From positions 72,066-136,065 of the forward strand of contig JBGALT010000003.1 of assembly GCA_044223665.1 (NCBI GenBank): DNA of 64,000 nucleotides. Reading direction: 5' to 3'. Shown in pieces: positions 9,143 to 17,634 of this stretch (within the stretch, counting starts at the first letter, position 1; every line of letters begins with the position of its first letter). Made by a program: the position numbers and the translations under genes. The notes below the pieces were generated by a model, which had not been told where the DNA came from, searched no databases, and saw nothing but the letters and a program-made list of their open reading frames with translations. The stretch comes from JBBSAT01 sp044223665 (GTDB lineage Bacteria; Myxococcota_A; Polyangia; Polyangiales; Sandaracinaceae).

Positions 9143-10047
9143 AGGACGCCGCTCGGGAGCGAGACTTCGCGGTCTGTCGCGAGACGCTCGCGCGGGGGAG
9201 CAAGAGCTTTCACTTCGCGTGGCGCTTGCTGCCCGAGCGCCTGCGCGATCCCTTCGCCGCGTTCTACGCGTTCTGTCGCGTCACCGACGACCTCGTCGAC
9301 GAGAGCGCCGATCCGGCGGCGGGGCTCGCCCGCTGCGTCGCTCGCACCGACGCCATCTTCGCCGGCCGTCCCGAGGACGAGGCCGTCGATCGCGCGCTCG
9401 CGCGCATCGTCCTGGCCCACGGCCTACCGCGCGCGCCGATCGACGCCCTCCTCGACGGCTACCGCTGGGACGTCGAGGCGCGCCCGATCGAGACGCGCTC
9501 CGATCTGCTCGGCTACGCGGTACGTGTGGCGTCGTCGGTCGGCGTGACGACGAGCTACCTCATGGGAGCACGCGCGCGCGACACGCTCGCTCGTGCCGCC
9601 GATCTCGGCGCGGCGATGCAGCTGACGAACGTCGCACGCGACGTCGGAGACGATGCCCGCAAGGGGCGCATCTACCTGCCGGCCGCGTGGCTGCGCGAGG
9701 AGGGCGTCGACGCACGCGCGCTCCTCGAGAGGCCGCGCCACACCGATGCCCTCGGTCGCGTCGTGCGCCGCGTGCTCGACGAGGCGGAGCTGCTCTATGC
9801 GCGCGCCGAGAGCGGCATCGCCGCGCTTCCCGCCGACGCGCGTCCGGCGATCCTCGCCGCCGCCCGCATCTATCAGGAGATCGGCCAGATCGTCCGCGAG
9901 AACGGGTACGATGCGGTGACGAGCCGGGCGACGACGTCGACGGCTCGCAAGGTGCTCGTGCTCGCGCGCGCGCGGCTCGAGCCCAAGAGAGCAGGCTCGC
10001 TCGCCGAGCCCGCGCTTGCCGAGGCCCTGATCCTGCTCCCCGCGTGA
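9139..10047 (+). CDS. crtB: Phytoene synthase
   Basis: This 302-residue trans-isoprenyl diphosphate synthase (head-to-head) condenses two GGPP molecules to phytoene. The first Asp-rich region is FYAFCRVTDDLVDE (about residues 46-59) and the second is LTNVARDVGDDARKG (about 161-175), followed by RIYLPAAWL. Length and motifs are typical of CrtB rather than squalene synthase. The ATG at 9139 overlaps the micro-ORF stop. The next gene begins 9 bp after the stop, preceded by GAGA. Confidence 0.93.
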   Translation: MKDAARERDFAVCRETLARGSKSFHFAWRLLPERLRDPFAAFYAFCRVTDDLVDESADPAAGLARCVARTDAIFAGRPEDEAVDRALARIVLAHGLPRAPIDALLDGYRWDVEARPIETRSDLLGYAVRVASSVGVTTSYLMGARARDTLARAADLGAAMQLTNVARDVGDDARKGRIYLPAAWLREEGVDARALLERPRHTDALGRVVRRVLDEAELLYARAESGIAALPADARPAILAAARIYQEIGQIVRENGYDAVTSRATTSTARKVLVLARARLEPKRAGSLAEPALAEALILLPA

Positions 10048-10056
10048 ACGAGAGAC

Positions 10057-10773
10057 ATGCCCGACCTGAGCGAGAAGAAGCACGAGGTACCCGACGACTT
10101 CGACGAGGTCGCGCCGACCTACGACCTGCTCACGGGGATGAACCCCGGCTACCACCGGCACCTGCGCATGAGCGCCGAGCGCCTGGGGCTGTCCTCGCGA
10201 TCGGCGCCGCGGATCCTCGATCTCTGCTGCGGGACGGGGCTCTCGACCGAGGCGATCCTCGCGGTCTATCCGCGCGCGAAGGTCGTCGGGCTCGATGCCT
10301 CGCGCGGCATGTTGGCGGCGGCGAAGAAGAAGGCGGTGCTGCGCGGCGTGGAGCTGGTCCACGGCAACGCGATGGACCCGCGCGCATCGGGCGTGGCGGG
10401 GCCCTTCGACGCGATCCTGATGGCGTACGGGATCCGCAACGTGCCCGCCATCGACCCTTGTCTCGCGGCGCTCCGTGACCTCTTGGCTCCGGGCGCGACG
10501 ATCGCGTTCCACGAGTACTCGGTGAGAGACTCGCGGCGTGCCCGCCTGATCTGGGACGCCGTGTGCTGGGGGATCATCGTTCCAGGCGGTCTCCTCACCG
10601 CTCCCAAGAGCGGCATCTATCGCTACCTGCACGCGAGCGTGCGCGACTTCGACGGCGTGCGTGCGTTCGAGTCCCGGCTCGCGCGCGCGGGCTTCGAAGG
10701 CGTGAGGACCGCGCCGATGGACGGCTGGCAGCGGGGCATCCTCCACACGTTCCTCGCGCGGCGTCCCGGATGA
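10057..10773 (+). CDS. UbiE/MenG-like SAM methyltransferase in the carotenoid cluster (CrtT-like by context)
   Basis: This 238-residue class I methyltransferase has the SAM-binding motif ILDLCCGTGLSTEAIL (about residues 50-65), the acidic loop VVGLDASRGML and the UbiE/MenG signature AYGIRNVP near residue 130. UbiE/MenG enzymes methylate quinone rings, but a separate, better menG lies in the men operon. Placement between crtB and crtU resembles the crtT methyltransferase-like gene of actinobacterial isorenieratene clusters, as I recall them. The actual substrate is unknown: it could be a carotenoid, a quinone or a glycosylated intermediate. It lies 4 bp before crtU. Confidence 0.8.
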   Translation: MPDLSEKKHEVPDDFDEVAPTYDLLTGMNPGYHRHLRMSAERLGLSSRSAPRILDLCCGTGLSTEAILAVYPRAKVVGLDASRGMLAAAKKKAVLRGVELVHGNAMDPRASGVAGPFDAILMAYGIRNVPAIDPCLAALRDLLAPGATIAFHEYSVRDSRRARLIWDAVCWGIIVPGGLLTAPKSGIYRYLHASVRDFDGVRAFESRLARAGFEGVRTAPMDGWQRGILHTFLARRPG

Positions 10774-10777
10774 TCGG

Positions 10778-12355
10778 ATGACCGGCCGCGCTTCGCTCCC
10801 GCCCCCGCCGCCTCCGCGCGGGACGCTCGCCGATCGGCTCGGCGCCTCGCGTCGCGAGCTCCGCGGAGCGTTTCGCGGAACGCGCGAGCGGGCCGATCGC
10901 GGCACGCGCGCCATCGTGGTCGGCGGCGGCATCGCCGGGATCTCGGCGGCCCTCGTGCTCGCCGAGCGCGGCGTGCGCGTCACGCTCGTCGAGAAGGGCG
11001 CGCAGCTCGGCGGGCGCCTCGCCTCGTACCCCGAGCGCCTGCCCGGCGGCGACACGTTCCAGATGGAGCGCGGCTTCTCGGCGTTCTACCGCCACTACTA
11101 CAACCTCCGCGCGATCCTCCGCCGCGTCGATCCGGATCTCGCGATCCTGCGGCCGCTCGCCGGCTACCCGGTGCTGGGCCCGGACGGCGCCGAGGACAGC
11201 TTCGCGAACCTGCCGACGACCGCGCCGCTCAACCTGATCACGCTCCTGCGACGCACGCCGTTCGTGTCGCTGCGGGATCTGCGCAACGTCGACGCCGAAG
11301 CAGTGCGCGCGATGATCGGCTTCGATCCGCAGAAGGCCTATGCGCGCTTCGACGGCGAGTCGGCGCGGGCGTTCCTCGATCGGCTGAACCTGCCCACGAA
11401 GGCGCGCGAGATGCTGTTCCGCGTCTTCTGCCACTCGGTCTTCCACGGCGAGGAGAGCGTCAGTGCGGCCGAGATGCTCTCGATGCTGCACTTCTATTTT
11501 CTCGGCAACCCCGAGGGGATGAGCTTCGACGTGCTCGAAGAGCCGACGGGCGACGTGCTCTTCGCGCCGCTCGCACGCTTGCTCGGGCGGCTCGGGGTCG
11601 AGCTGCGGCTCGGCGAGAGCGCGCTCGAAGTCCTGCGAGAGCGCGGCGATCGAATCCGCGTGCGGACGACGGGCGGCGAGCTCGAGGGGGAAGGGCTCGT
11701 GCTCGCGCCGGAGGTGCGGGGGCTCAAGGCGATCTACGACGCGTCGCCGCCACTCGCCGAGGACCCGACGTTCGCGGCCACGATGGAGGCGCTCGCCTCG
11801 TGCGCGCCCTACGTCGTGTTCCGGCTCTACTACGGCTTGCCGACGAACGACGCGCGCCCGGCGTTCGCGTCGATCGCGGGGCATGGCGTGCTCGACTCGA
11901 TCACGCTCTACGACCGCTTCGAGGGCGAGAGCCGCCGCTATGCGCTGCGCACCGGCGGCTCGGTCGTTCAGCTTCAGGCCTTCGGGCTCGATGCGGCGCG
12001 CGACGACGCCTCGATCCGCGTGGAGCTGAAGTCCACGCTCGCGCGGCTCTACCCGGAGCTCGACGGCAGCGAGCCGCTCCACGAGGTCTATCTGCGCGGC
12101 GCCGAGGGCCCCTCGTTCGCTCCCGGGACCGGCGCGACGCGCGCGCGCGTGGCGACGCCGTACGGCAACATCGCCCTCGCCGGTGACCACGTGAAGGTGC
12201 CGTTCCCGAGCGCGCTGATGGAGCGCGCGGCGAGCAGCGGTGTGATGGCCGCCAACGCGCTCCTCGACCGCTGGGACGTGAGGGGCGAGGCGCTCTACAC
12301 GATCCCGCCGCGCGGCTTCATCGCGAGCCTGGGCGCACGCTGGCCGACCGGCTGA
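10778..12355 (+). CDS. crtU: CrtU-like carotenoid desaturase/methyltransferase (aryl-carotenoid type)
   Basis: This 525-residue FAD-dependent protein has a Pro-rich leader and then AIVVGGGIAGISAALVLAER (about residues 45-64). Segments such as FQMERGFSAFYRHYYNLRA and the Ala/Leu-rich region ending in HFYFLGNPEGMSFDV resemble CrtU/isorenieratene synthases rather than plain CrtI. Those enzymes desaturate a cyclic end group and move a methyl group to give aromatic phi or chi rings. No lycopene cyclase gene lies in the window, so the substrate supply must come from elsewhere. It ends 30 bp before the metK promoter. Confidence 0.75.
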   Translation: MTGRASLPPPPPPRGTLADRLGASRRELRGAFRGTRERADRGTRAIVVGGGIAGISAALVLAERGVRVTLVEKGAQLGGRLASYPERLPGGDTFQMERGFSAFYRHYYNLRAILRRVDPDLAILRPLAGYPVLGPDGAEDSFANLPTTAPLNLITLLRRTPFVSLRDLRNVDAEAVRAMIGFDPQKAYARFDGESARAFLDRLNLPTKAREMLFRVFCHSVFHGEESVSAAEMLSMLHFYFLGNPEGMSFDVLEEPTGDVLFAPLARLLGRLGVELRLGESALEVLRERGDRIRVRTTGGELEGEGLVLAPEVRGLKAIYDASPPLAEDPTFAATMEALASCAPYVVFRLYYGLPTNDARPAFASIAGHGVLDSITLYDRFEGESRRYALRTGGSVVQLQAFGLDAARDDASIRVELKSTLARLYPELDGSEPLHEVYLRGAEGPSFAPGTGATRARVATPYGNIALAGDHVKVPFPSALMERAASSGVMAANALLDRWDVRGEALYTIPPRGFIASLGARWPTG

Positions 12356-12385
12356 GCGGGGCACGGCGCCGTCACGGCGGTCGCG

Positions 12386-12414
12386 TTGACAGCCCGCGCC
12401 CTCGCGCATAGAAA
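12386..12414 (+). promoter_or_regulatory. Candidate sigma-70 promoter for metK
   Basis: A perfect -35 TTGACA at 12386-12391 is followed by a 17-bp spacer and TAGAAA at 12409-12414 (4 of 6 to TATAAT). It lies 55 bp before the metK start, right after crtU. This would separate metK expression from the carotenoid genes. Confidence 0.55.
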
Positions 12415-12431
12415 CCCGGCCCCGATTTCCT

Positions 12432-12450
12432 CGTTTCCAGGTCGGGAACG
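12432..12450 (+). promoter_or_regulatory. Leader hairpin upstream of metK
   Basis: CGTTTCC at 12432-12438 pairs with GGGAACG at 12444-12450 (7 bp with one G-T wobble, 5-nt loop) in the metK 5' leader. AAAGG at 12457-12461 is the likely RBS for the ATG at 12469. I could not match it to a known SAM-sensing riboswitch; it may be just a leader stem. Confidence 0.3.
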
Positions 12451-12468
12451 CACACGAAAGGCTGGCGC

Positions 12469-13722
12469 ATGGGTTATCTCTTCACGTCCGAGTCCGTCAC
12501 CGAAGGTCATCCGGACAAGGTCTGCGATGCGATCTCGGACGCCGTCCTCGACGCGATCCTCGAGCAGGATCCGCGTGGCCGTGTGGCGTGCGAGACGATG
12601 GTGAAGACGGGCTACGCGATCGTCGCCGGCGAGATCACGACGCGCGCGACCTTCGACTACCCGAAGATCATCCGCCAGGCGATCAAGGAGATCGGGTACA
12701 CGGCCGACACCGGCTTCGACTGGGAGCACTGCGCGATCCTCGCCGCCGTCGAGCAGCAGTCGCCCGACATCGCGCAGGGCGTCGACGTCGAGACGAGCCT
12801 CAGCAAGGACCAGGGCGCCGGCGATCAGGGCCTCATGTTCGGCTTCGCGGTCGACGAGACCAAGGAGCTGATGCCGATGCCGATCCAGCTCGCCCACCGG
12901 CTCGCGCAGCGCCTCGCGAAGGTCCGCAAGGACGGCACGCTCGGCTGGCTCCGCCCCGATGGCAAGACGCAGGTCACGGTCGAGTACGAGAACGACAAGC
13001 CGGTTCGTCTCGACGCGATCGTGGTCAGCACGCAGCACCACCCGGACGTGAAGCAGAAGAAGATCCGCGAGGCGCTGATCGAGGAGGTCATCTACAAGGT
13101 CTGTCCGAAGGACATGATCGACAAGAAGACCGCCATCTACACGAACCCCACGGGGCGCTTCGTGATCGGCGGGCCGGTCGGTGACGCGGGCCTCACGGGC
13201 CGCAAGATCATCGTCGACACCTACGGCGGCATGGGCCGTCACGGCGGCGGCGCTTTCTCGGGCAAGGACCCGAGCAAGGTCGATCGCTCGGCCGCGTACT
13301 TCGCGCGCTACGTCGCGAAGAACGTCGTCGCGAGCGGCGTGGCCAGCAAGTGCGAGGTGCAGGTCGCGTACGCGATCGGCGTCGCCAAGCCCATGGGCGT
13401 CTACGTCTCGACCTTCGGCACCGGCAAGGTCGAGGACGGCAAGATCGCGGCGGCCGTGCAGGACATGTTCGACTTCCGGCCGCGCGCGCTGATCGAGACG
13501 CTCGATCTGCTCCGCCCGATCTACCGCCCCACCGCGGCCTACGGCCACTTCGGGCGCAACCCCAGCAAGGAAGACGTGAAGAACGGCTTCACCTGGGAGC
13601 GCACCGACCGCGCCGAGGAGCTCCGCGAGCGTCTGCTCAAGGGCAAGGCGAAGGGCGAGAGCAACGGCCACAAGAACGGCAAGAAGGACAAGAAGAGCCG
13701 CGAAGAGTACGCGGACGCCTGA
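12469..13722 (+). CDS. metK: S-adenosylmethionine synthetase
   Basis: This 417-residue MetK makes S-adenosylmethionine from ATP and methionine. The N-terminus (YLFTSESVTEGHPDK) is diagnostic, and the region GAGDQGLMFGFA plus the Gly-rich GGMGRHGGGAFSGKDPSKVD loop are typical. The conserved core ends near YGHFGRNPSKEDVKNGFTWE. A Lys-rich tail of roughly 35 residues (KGKAKGESNGHKNGKKDKK...) follows, beyond the usual end of the family. The start is ATG with AAAGG upstream. The gene has its own promoter and an intrinsic terminator. Confidence 0.97.
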   Translation: MGYLFTSESVTEGHPDKVCDAISDAVLDAILEQDPRGRVACETMVKTGYAIVAGEITTRATFDYPKIIRQAIKEIGYTADTGFDWEHCAILAAVEQQSPDIAQGVDVETSLSKDQGAGDQGLMFGFAVDETKELMPMPIQLAHRLAQRLAKVRKDGTLGWLRPDGKTQVTVEYENDKPVRLDAIVVSTQHHPDVKQKKIREALIEEVIYKVCPKDMIDKKTAIYTNPTGRFVIGGPVGDAGLTGRKIIVDTYGGMGRHGGGAFSGKDPSKVDRSAAYFARYVAKNVVASGVASKCEVQVAYAIGVAKPMGVYVSTFGTGKVEDGKIAAAVQDMFDFRPRALIETLDLLRPIYRPTAAYGHFGRNPSKEDVKNGFTWERTDRAEELRERLLKGKAKGESNGHKNGKKDKKSREEYADA

Positions 13723-13765
13723 CGTCTTCGCCGGTCCGTCGGCGAGACGCGGTGCATGGACGCGA

Positions 13766-13792
13766 GGGCGGCTCCGGCCGCCCTTTCGCTTT
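13766..13792 (+). terminator. Intrinsic terminator of metK
   Basis: GGGCGGC (13766-13772), loop TCCG and GCCGCCC (13777-13783) form a 7-bp GC stem directly followed by TTTCGCTTT on the plus strand. It lies 43 bp after the metK stop and 3 bp before the end of the convergent menE. Confidence 0.75.
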
Positions 13793-13795
13793 CCG

Positions 13796-15163
13796 TCAGG
13801 GCGAAGTGGCCGAGGAACGAAGGAGCGGCGCGGCGAGCTCGGCGGTCCGCGCGCGATCGAGCTTCCCGGTCGCGTTCACGGCCAGCGCGGGCAAGCGAGC
13901 GATCGAGCGCGGAAGCTTGAAGCCCGCGAGCACGGTCCGCAGCGCGCCGACGAGCGCGGCGTCGCTCGGGGCCGCGTCGTCGACGACCAGCGCGGCCGCG
14001 ACGCGCTGTCCCCACGCGTGGTCGGGCACGCCGAACACGCACGCTGCGCGCACGCCCGGTAGCCGCTCGAGCGCGTCCTCGACCTCGCGCGGGTAGACGT
14101 TCTCGCCGCCGCTCACGACCAGATCGGTGCGACGCGCGTGGACGACGAGCGACCCGTCTCGCTCGAGCGTGCCGACGTCGCCGGTGTCGTAGAAGCCATC
14201 GGCATCGAAGGGCGAGGGCCCATCGAGCCAGCCCTCCATGGCTGCCGGCGTGCGCACCCGGATCGTCTCCGAGACGATGCGGATCTCCACGCCCGGGAGG
14301 GCGCGGAGGCGCCGCGGGTCGTCGGTCGAGGTCGCGACCTGGCCCGAGGTCTCGGTGAGGCCGTAGCTCGTGTGGACCGGGATGCCGCGCGCGAGCGCGC
14401 GCTCGAGCAGCGCGAGAGGGCAGGCGGCGCCGCCGACGAGCGCGACCCGGACGCATCGGGGGAGCGAGAGCTCCGCATCGAGCAGGCGCCCGAGCGTGGT
14501 CGGCACGAGCGAGACGTGGGTGACACCGGCCCGCGCGACGAGCGGCACCCATGCCGAAGGATCGGCCGACCCTTCGTGGACGACGAGCGGCGTCTCGTAG
14601 ACGAGCGAGCGGACGACCACGCCGAGGCCGCCGACGTGCGCGAGGGGCATGGCGAGGAGCCAACGATCGTCGGGGCGCACGCCGAGGTGCTGGGCGCTCG
14701 CGCGCGCGGAGGCCTCGAGCGCTCGACGCGAGAGAAGGGCGAGCTTGGGGGTGCCGGTCGTCCCGGAGGTCGCGAGGATCGCGAGCACCCCTTCGCGCGA
14801 AGGCGTCCCGAGCAGAGGAGACGCGGCCCGGGCCGAAGGCCGAGCCGCGTCGTCCACGAAGGAGCCTCCGTCGAGCACGCGGTCCGGGCGTACGCGATCG
14901 AGGACCGCGCTCGTCTCGCGCTCGCTCCAGCGCGGGTGCAGGAGCACGACGGGGACGCGGGCTTCGATGGCGGCGAGCAGATCGATCACGTGAGCGACGC
15001 TCGCCCGACCCACGAGGCCGACGCAGCGGGCGCCCGTGAGCCCGTGGGCGCGGGTGGCCACCTCGGCCGCGAGCGTGGCCGTCGTCCACGTGCGCTCGGA
15101 GGTGACGAGGGCCACGCGATCGGGATCGCGCGACGCGCGCTCAGCGAGGGAGGCGAGCTGCAC
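13796..15163 (-). CDS. menE: O-succinylbenzoate-CoA ligase
   Basis: This 455-residue ANL-family adenylating enzyme activates o-succinylbenzoate with CoA in menaquinone synthesis. Motifs in order are ATSGTTGTPKLALLS (P-loop), YGLTETSG, YDTGDVG and VNATGKLDR near the C-terminus. I place the start at the GTG at 15163 because AAGGAG lies 9 nt upstream on the minus strand and the protein then begins at the first conserved ANL residues. It overlaps the end of menC by 23 nt, which favours translational coupling. It is the last gene of the operon; the metK terminator lies beyond. Confidence 0.9.
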   Translation of the reverse strand: MQLASLAERASRDPDRVALVTSERTWTTATLAAEVATRAHGLTGARCVGLVGRASVAHVIDLLAAIEARVPVVLLHPRWSERETSAVLDRVRPDRVLDGGSFVDDAARPSARAASPLLGTPSREGVLAILATSGTTGTPKLALLSRRALEASARASAQHLGVRPDDRWLLAMPLAHVGGLGVVVRSLVYETPLVVHEGSADPSAWVPLVARAGVTHVSLVPTTLGRLLDAELSLPRCVRVALVGGAACPLALLERALARGIPVHTSYGLTETSGQVATSTDDPRRLRALPGVEIRIVSETIRVRTPAAMEGWLDGPSPFDADGFYDTGDVGTLERDGSLVVHARRTDLVVSGGENVYPREVEDALERLPGVRAACVFGVPDHAWGQRVAAALVVDDAAPSDAALVGALRTVLAGFKLPRSIARLPALAVNATGKLDRARTAELAAPLLRSSATSP

Positions 15164-15998
15164 CGGCGAGATCTCCTTCGAGCAAGCTCGACACCGGCGC
15201 TCGTGTGGCGGTGAGGCGGTAGCCGTCGATGCCCTCCCATCGCGCGAGGCCGTGCACGCCGTGCGGATCGAGACGCCGTGCCAGCTCTTCGGCGGCACGC
15301 CGCCCGACCTCGCTCTCGAACGCGTGCGAGACGACGACGCGTCCGCCCCGCCGATGGCACTCGGCGCCGAGCCGAAGCGTGGCGCGGGCGCCGAGCAGCG
15401 TGGGCTTGAGCACGAGCGCGGCGGCGCGCCGGCCGGCGATCGCGTCGAGCGCACGCGCGTCGTCTTCGAGGACCGACTCGTCGAGCGCGACGGGCACCGC
15501 GGTGCCGAGCAAGAGGTCGGCGTCGGGGCAGGGCTCCTCGATCCACTCGACGCGAGCCCGCGCGAGGGCCTCCCAAGGCACGTCGTGCTCGCTCGCGAAG
15601 GCACGATTGGCGTCGACCCGGAGGCGCAGGTCGGCTCCGAGCGCGCGGAGCTCGTCGAGCACCCGCGCGTCGGCCGCGGTACGGATCTTGAGCTTGAAGG
15701 CGCGCGCGCCGCGCGCGAGCGCCGACCGTGCGGCGTCCAGGGCGCGCGCCGGATGCTCGAGCAGGACCTGCGAGACGACGGTGCCGCTCCCGAAGCGAGC
15801 ATCGAGCGACCAGCGCGCGAGCTCGAGCGCGGGTGGCGGCGCCTCGCTGCCCAGCGAGGCCGCGCGCAGCACGTCGTCGTAGCTCTCGCGCGATCGTCCG
15901 GGCAGCGGGGTGGCCTCCCCGATCCGGTCCCCACGGCGCAGGAGGATCCCACGCCGCGCGCGCTCCGCATGCTCGATCGGGACGAGCGTGGTGCTCAT
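15141..15998 (-). CDS. menC: O-succinylbenzoate synthase
   Basis: This 285-residue enolase-superfamily enzyme dehydrates SHCHC to o-succinylbenzoate. The active-site set is visible: KxK in FKLKI, Asp in RVDANRAF, Glu in WIEEPCPD, Asp in ALDESV, and the second-half Lys in VLKPTLLGA. It is shorter than many MenC proteins (about 320 residues) because the N-terminal capping domain is reduced. The ATG at 15998 overlaps the menA stop by 4 nt (ATGA). Confidence 0.88.
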   Translation of the reverse strand: MSTTLVPIEHAERARRGILLRRGDRIGEATPLPGRSRESYDDVLRAASLGSEAPPPALELARWSLDARFGSGTVVSQVLLEHPARALDAARSALARGARAFKLKIRTAADARVLDELRALGADLRLRVDANRAFASEHDVPWEALARARVEWIEEPCPDADLLLGTAVPVALDESVLEDDARALDAIAGRRAAALVLKPTLLGARATLRLGAECHRRGGRVVVSHAFESEVGRRAAEELARRLDPHGVHGLARWEGIDGYRLTATRAPVSSLLEGDLAGAARLPR

Positions 15999-16867
15999 GC
16001 GAGGGCGATCCCGACGGCGTAGAGCGACCCGAAGGCGAGGAGCAGGCGCGCGGTCGCGCCGAGGATCTCGTTGAGCGCGGGGCCTTCTCGGTCGAGGAGC
16101 GCCCGCCACGCCGAGACGGCGAGCGGCGCGGTGACGAGCGGGAGCAGCGGCCACGGCGAGCGCAGGACGGCGGCCGTCGCGAGCGCGCAGCCATACGCCG
16201 TGACGAAGAGGACGGCCTGCTCGAGCAGCCCCGCTCGCTTGCCCAGGCGCACGGCGAGCGTGCGCTTGCCGACACGCGCGTCGGTGAAGCGATCGCGGAC
16301 GTTGTTCACGACGAGGATCGCGGTGGAGAGCGCACCGACGGGGACCGCCGCGAGCCAGGCGAGGCCGTCGAGCGCGCGCGTCTGCACGAAGAACGTGCCG
16401 ACGACGGCCACGAAGCCGAAGAAGATCATGACGAACACGTCCCCCAGGCCGTGGTAGCCGAGAGGGAACGGCCCGCCCGTGTAGGCGATCGCCGCCAGGA
16501 TCGAGGCGATGCCGATGACCACGACGGGCCAGCCGGCGAGCCACACGAGGACGGCCCCGAGCGCGGTGGCCAGGCCGAAGCTCGCCCACATCGCGGCGCG
16601 CATCGCGCTCGGCGAGACCAGGCCTGCGGCGACCGCGCGCACGGGGCCGACGCGGTCCGGGCCGTCGGCACCCTTCTCGGCATCGAAGACGTCGTTGGCG
16701 TAGTTGGCGCCGATCTGGATCGCGAGGGCGCTCGCGAGAGCGACGAGCGCGACGCGCACGTCGGCGCCGCCGCGTTGGTGCGCGACGGCCGTTCCGACCA
16801 GCACCGGCACGAGGCCTGCCGGCAAGGTCTGTGGGCGAGCGGCGCGCAAGAGGAGCGCGGCGCTCAT
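15995..16867 (-). CDS. menA: 1,4-dihydroxy-2-naphthoate polyprenyltransferase
   Basis: This 290-residue membrane UbiA-family prenyltransferase attaches the polyprenyl tail to dihydroxynaphthoate. The first Asp-rich site is NYANDVFDAEKGAD (about residues 55-68) and the second lies in VVNNVRDRFTDARVGKRT. About eight hydrophobic helices alternate with these loops. The start ATG overlaps the menH stop (ATGA) and the stop overlaps the menC start. Its likely donor is the product of the polyprenyl synthase at the head of the same operon. Confidence 0.93.
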   Translation of the reverse strand: MSAALLLRAARPQTLPAGLVPVLVGTAVAHQRGGADVRVALVALASALAIQIGANYANDVFDAEKGADGPDRVGPVRAVAAGLVSPSAMRAAMWASFGLATALGAVLVWLAGWPVVVIGIASILAAIAYTGGPFPLGYHGLGDVFVMIFFGFVAVVGTFFVQTRALDGLAWLAAVPVGALSTAILVVNNVRDRFTDARVGKRTLAVRLGKRAGLLEQAVLFVTAYGCALATAAVLRSPWPLLPLVTAPLAVSAWRALLDREGPALNEILGATARLLLAFGSLYAVGIALA

Positions 16868-17634
16868 CGCGGGCTCCCTGCACGCGCGCGCGCCGTGTCG
16901 AACAAGAGCGAGGCGACGTCGCGCGGGCGCTCGAGGCACGGGTCGTGGCCCGCGTCGTCGATCACGTGGACGCGCGCGCTCGGGAAGAGCGGGGCGATCG
17001 AGCGCGCGATGCCGGTGAACTTCGTGTCGAGCGCGCCGACGACGAGGGAGACGGGGACGGTCAGCTCGCCGAGGCGCGAGGTGAGGAGCGGCATGCGACC
17101 GGGCGAGAGGATCTCGAGCGCGTGCGCGACCACGGGCTCGCGGTGCGAGAGCCGCCGCGCACGATGCCGCGCGCGCACGGCGGGGGGAAGGCGGCCCTGC
17201 GTCGCGAAGAGCGGGAGCGCCTCCCAGCGGCGCACGAACGCGGGCAAGCCGTCGGCGCGGAGCTCGTCGGCGAGGCGATCGTCGTCGAGCGTGCGCTCGC
17301 GGCGCTCGGTCTCGTCGTGCAGGCCCGCGTGACCGCTGAGGAGCGTCAAGCGCGAGACGAGGTGGGGATGACGCAGCGCGAGGGCGAGGGCGAGGCGGGC
17401 GCCCATCGAATAGCCGACGAGGTGGGCGCGGCCGACGCGGTCGCTCGCGAGCTCGCGGGCGATTCGGTCGACCTCCTCGTCGAACGATCTCGGGGCATCC
17501 GCGAGGCTCCATGCGCCAGGCCCGTGCCCGAAGAGCGCGGGTCGGACCACCAAGCGTGGCTCGGCGCTGGCGGTGAGCACCTCGTTCCAGCTCTCGGGCA
17601 GACCGAGAAATCCGTGCAAGAGGACGTGGGTCAC
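16864..17634 (-). CDS. menH: SHCHC synthase (MenH-like alpha/beta hydrolase)
   Basis: This 256-residue alpha/beta-hydrolase has an HGFLG oxyanion segment at the N-terminus and the nucleophile elbow GYSMGARLAL (Ser near 76). It also has an Asp loop in GALDTKF and a His in AGHDPCLERP. In the men pathway this enzyme eliminates pyruvate from the MenD product. Sequence alone shows only the fold; the MenH role rests on its place between menD and menA. The GTG start overlaps the menD stop (GTGA). Confidence 0.85.
   Translation of the reverse strand: MTHVLLHGFLGLPESWNEVLTASAEPRLVVRPALFGHGPGAWSLADAPRSFDEEVDRIARELASDRVGRAHLVGYSMGARLALALALRHPHLVSRLTLLSGHAGLHDETERRERTLDDDRLADELRADGLPAFVRRWEALPLFATQGRLPPAVRARHRARRLSHREPVVAHALEILSPGRMPLLTSRLGELTVPVSLVVGALDTKFTGIARSIAPLFPSARVHVIDDAGHDPCLERPRDVASLLFDTARARAGSPR

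Noticed and set aside
10057..10773. A second menG for menaquinone
   Set aside because: The copy in the men operon has the better full UbiE/MenG signature and operon context. This one is more divergent and sits between crtB and crtU.
12415..12468. Known SAM riboswitch before metK
   Set aside because: The leader is too short for SAM-I and the hairpin does not match SAM-II, SAM-IV or SAH class cores by eye.
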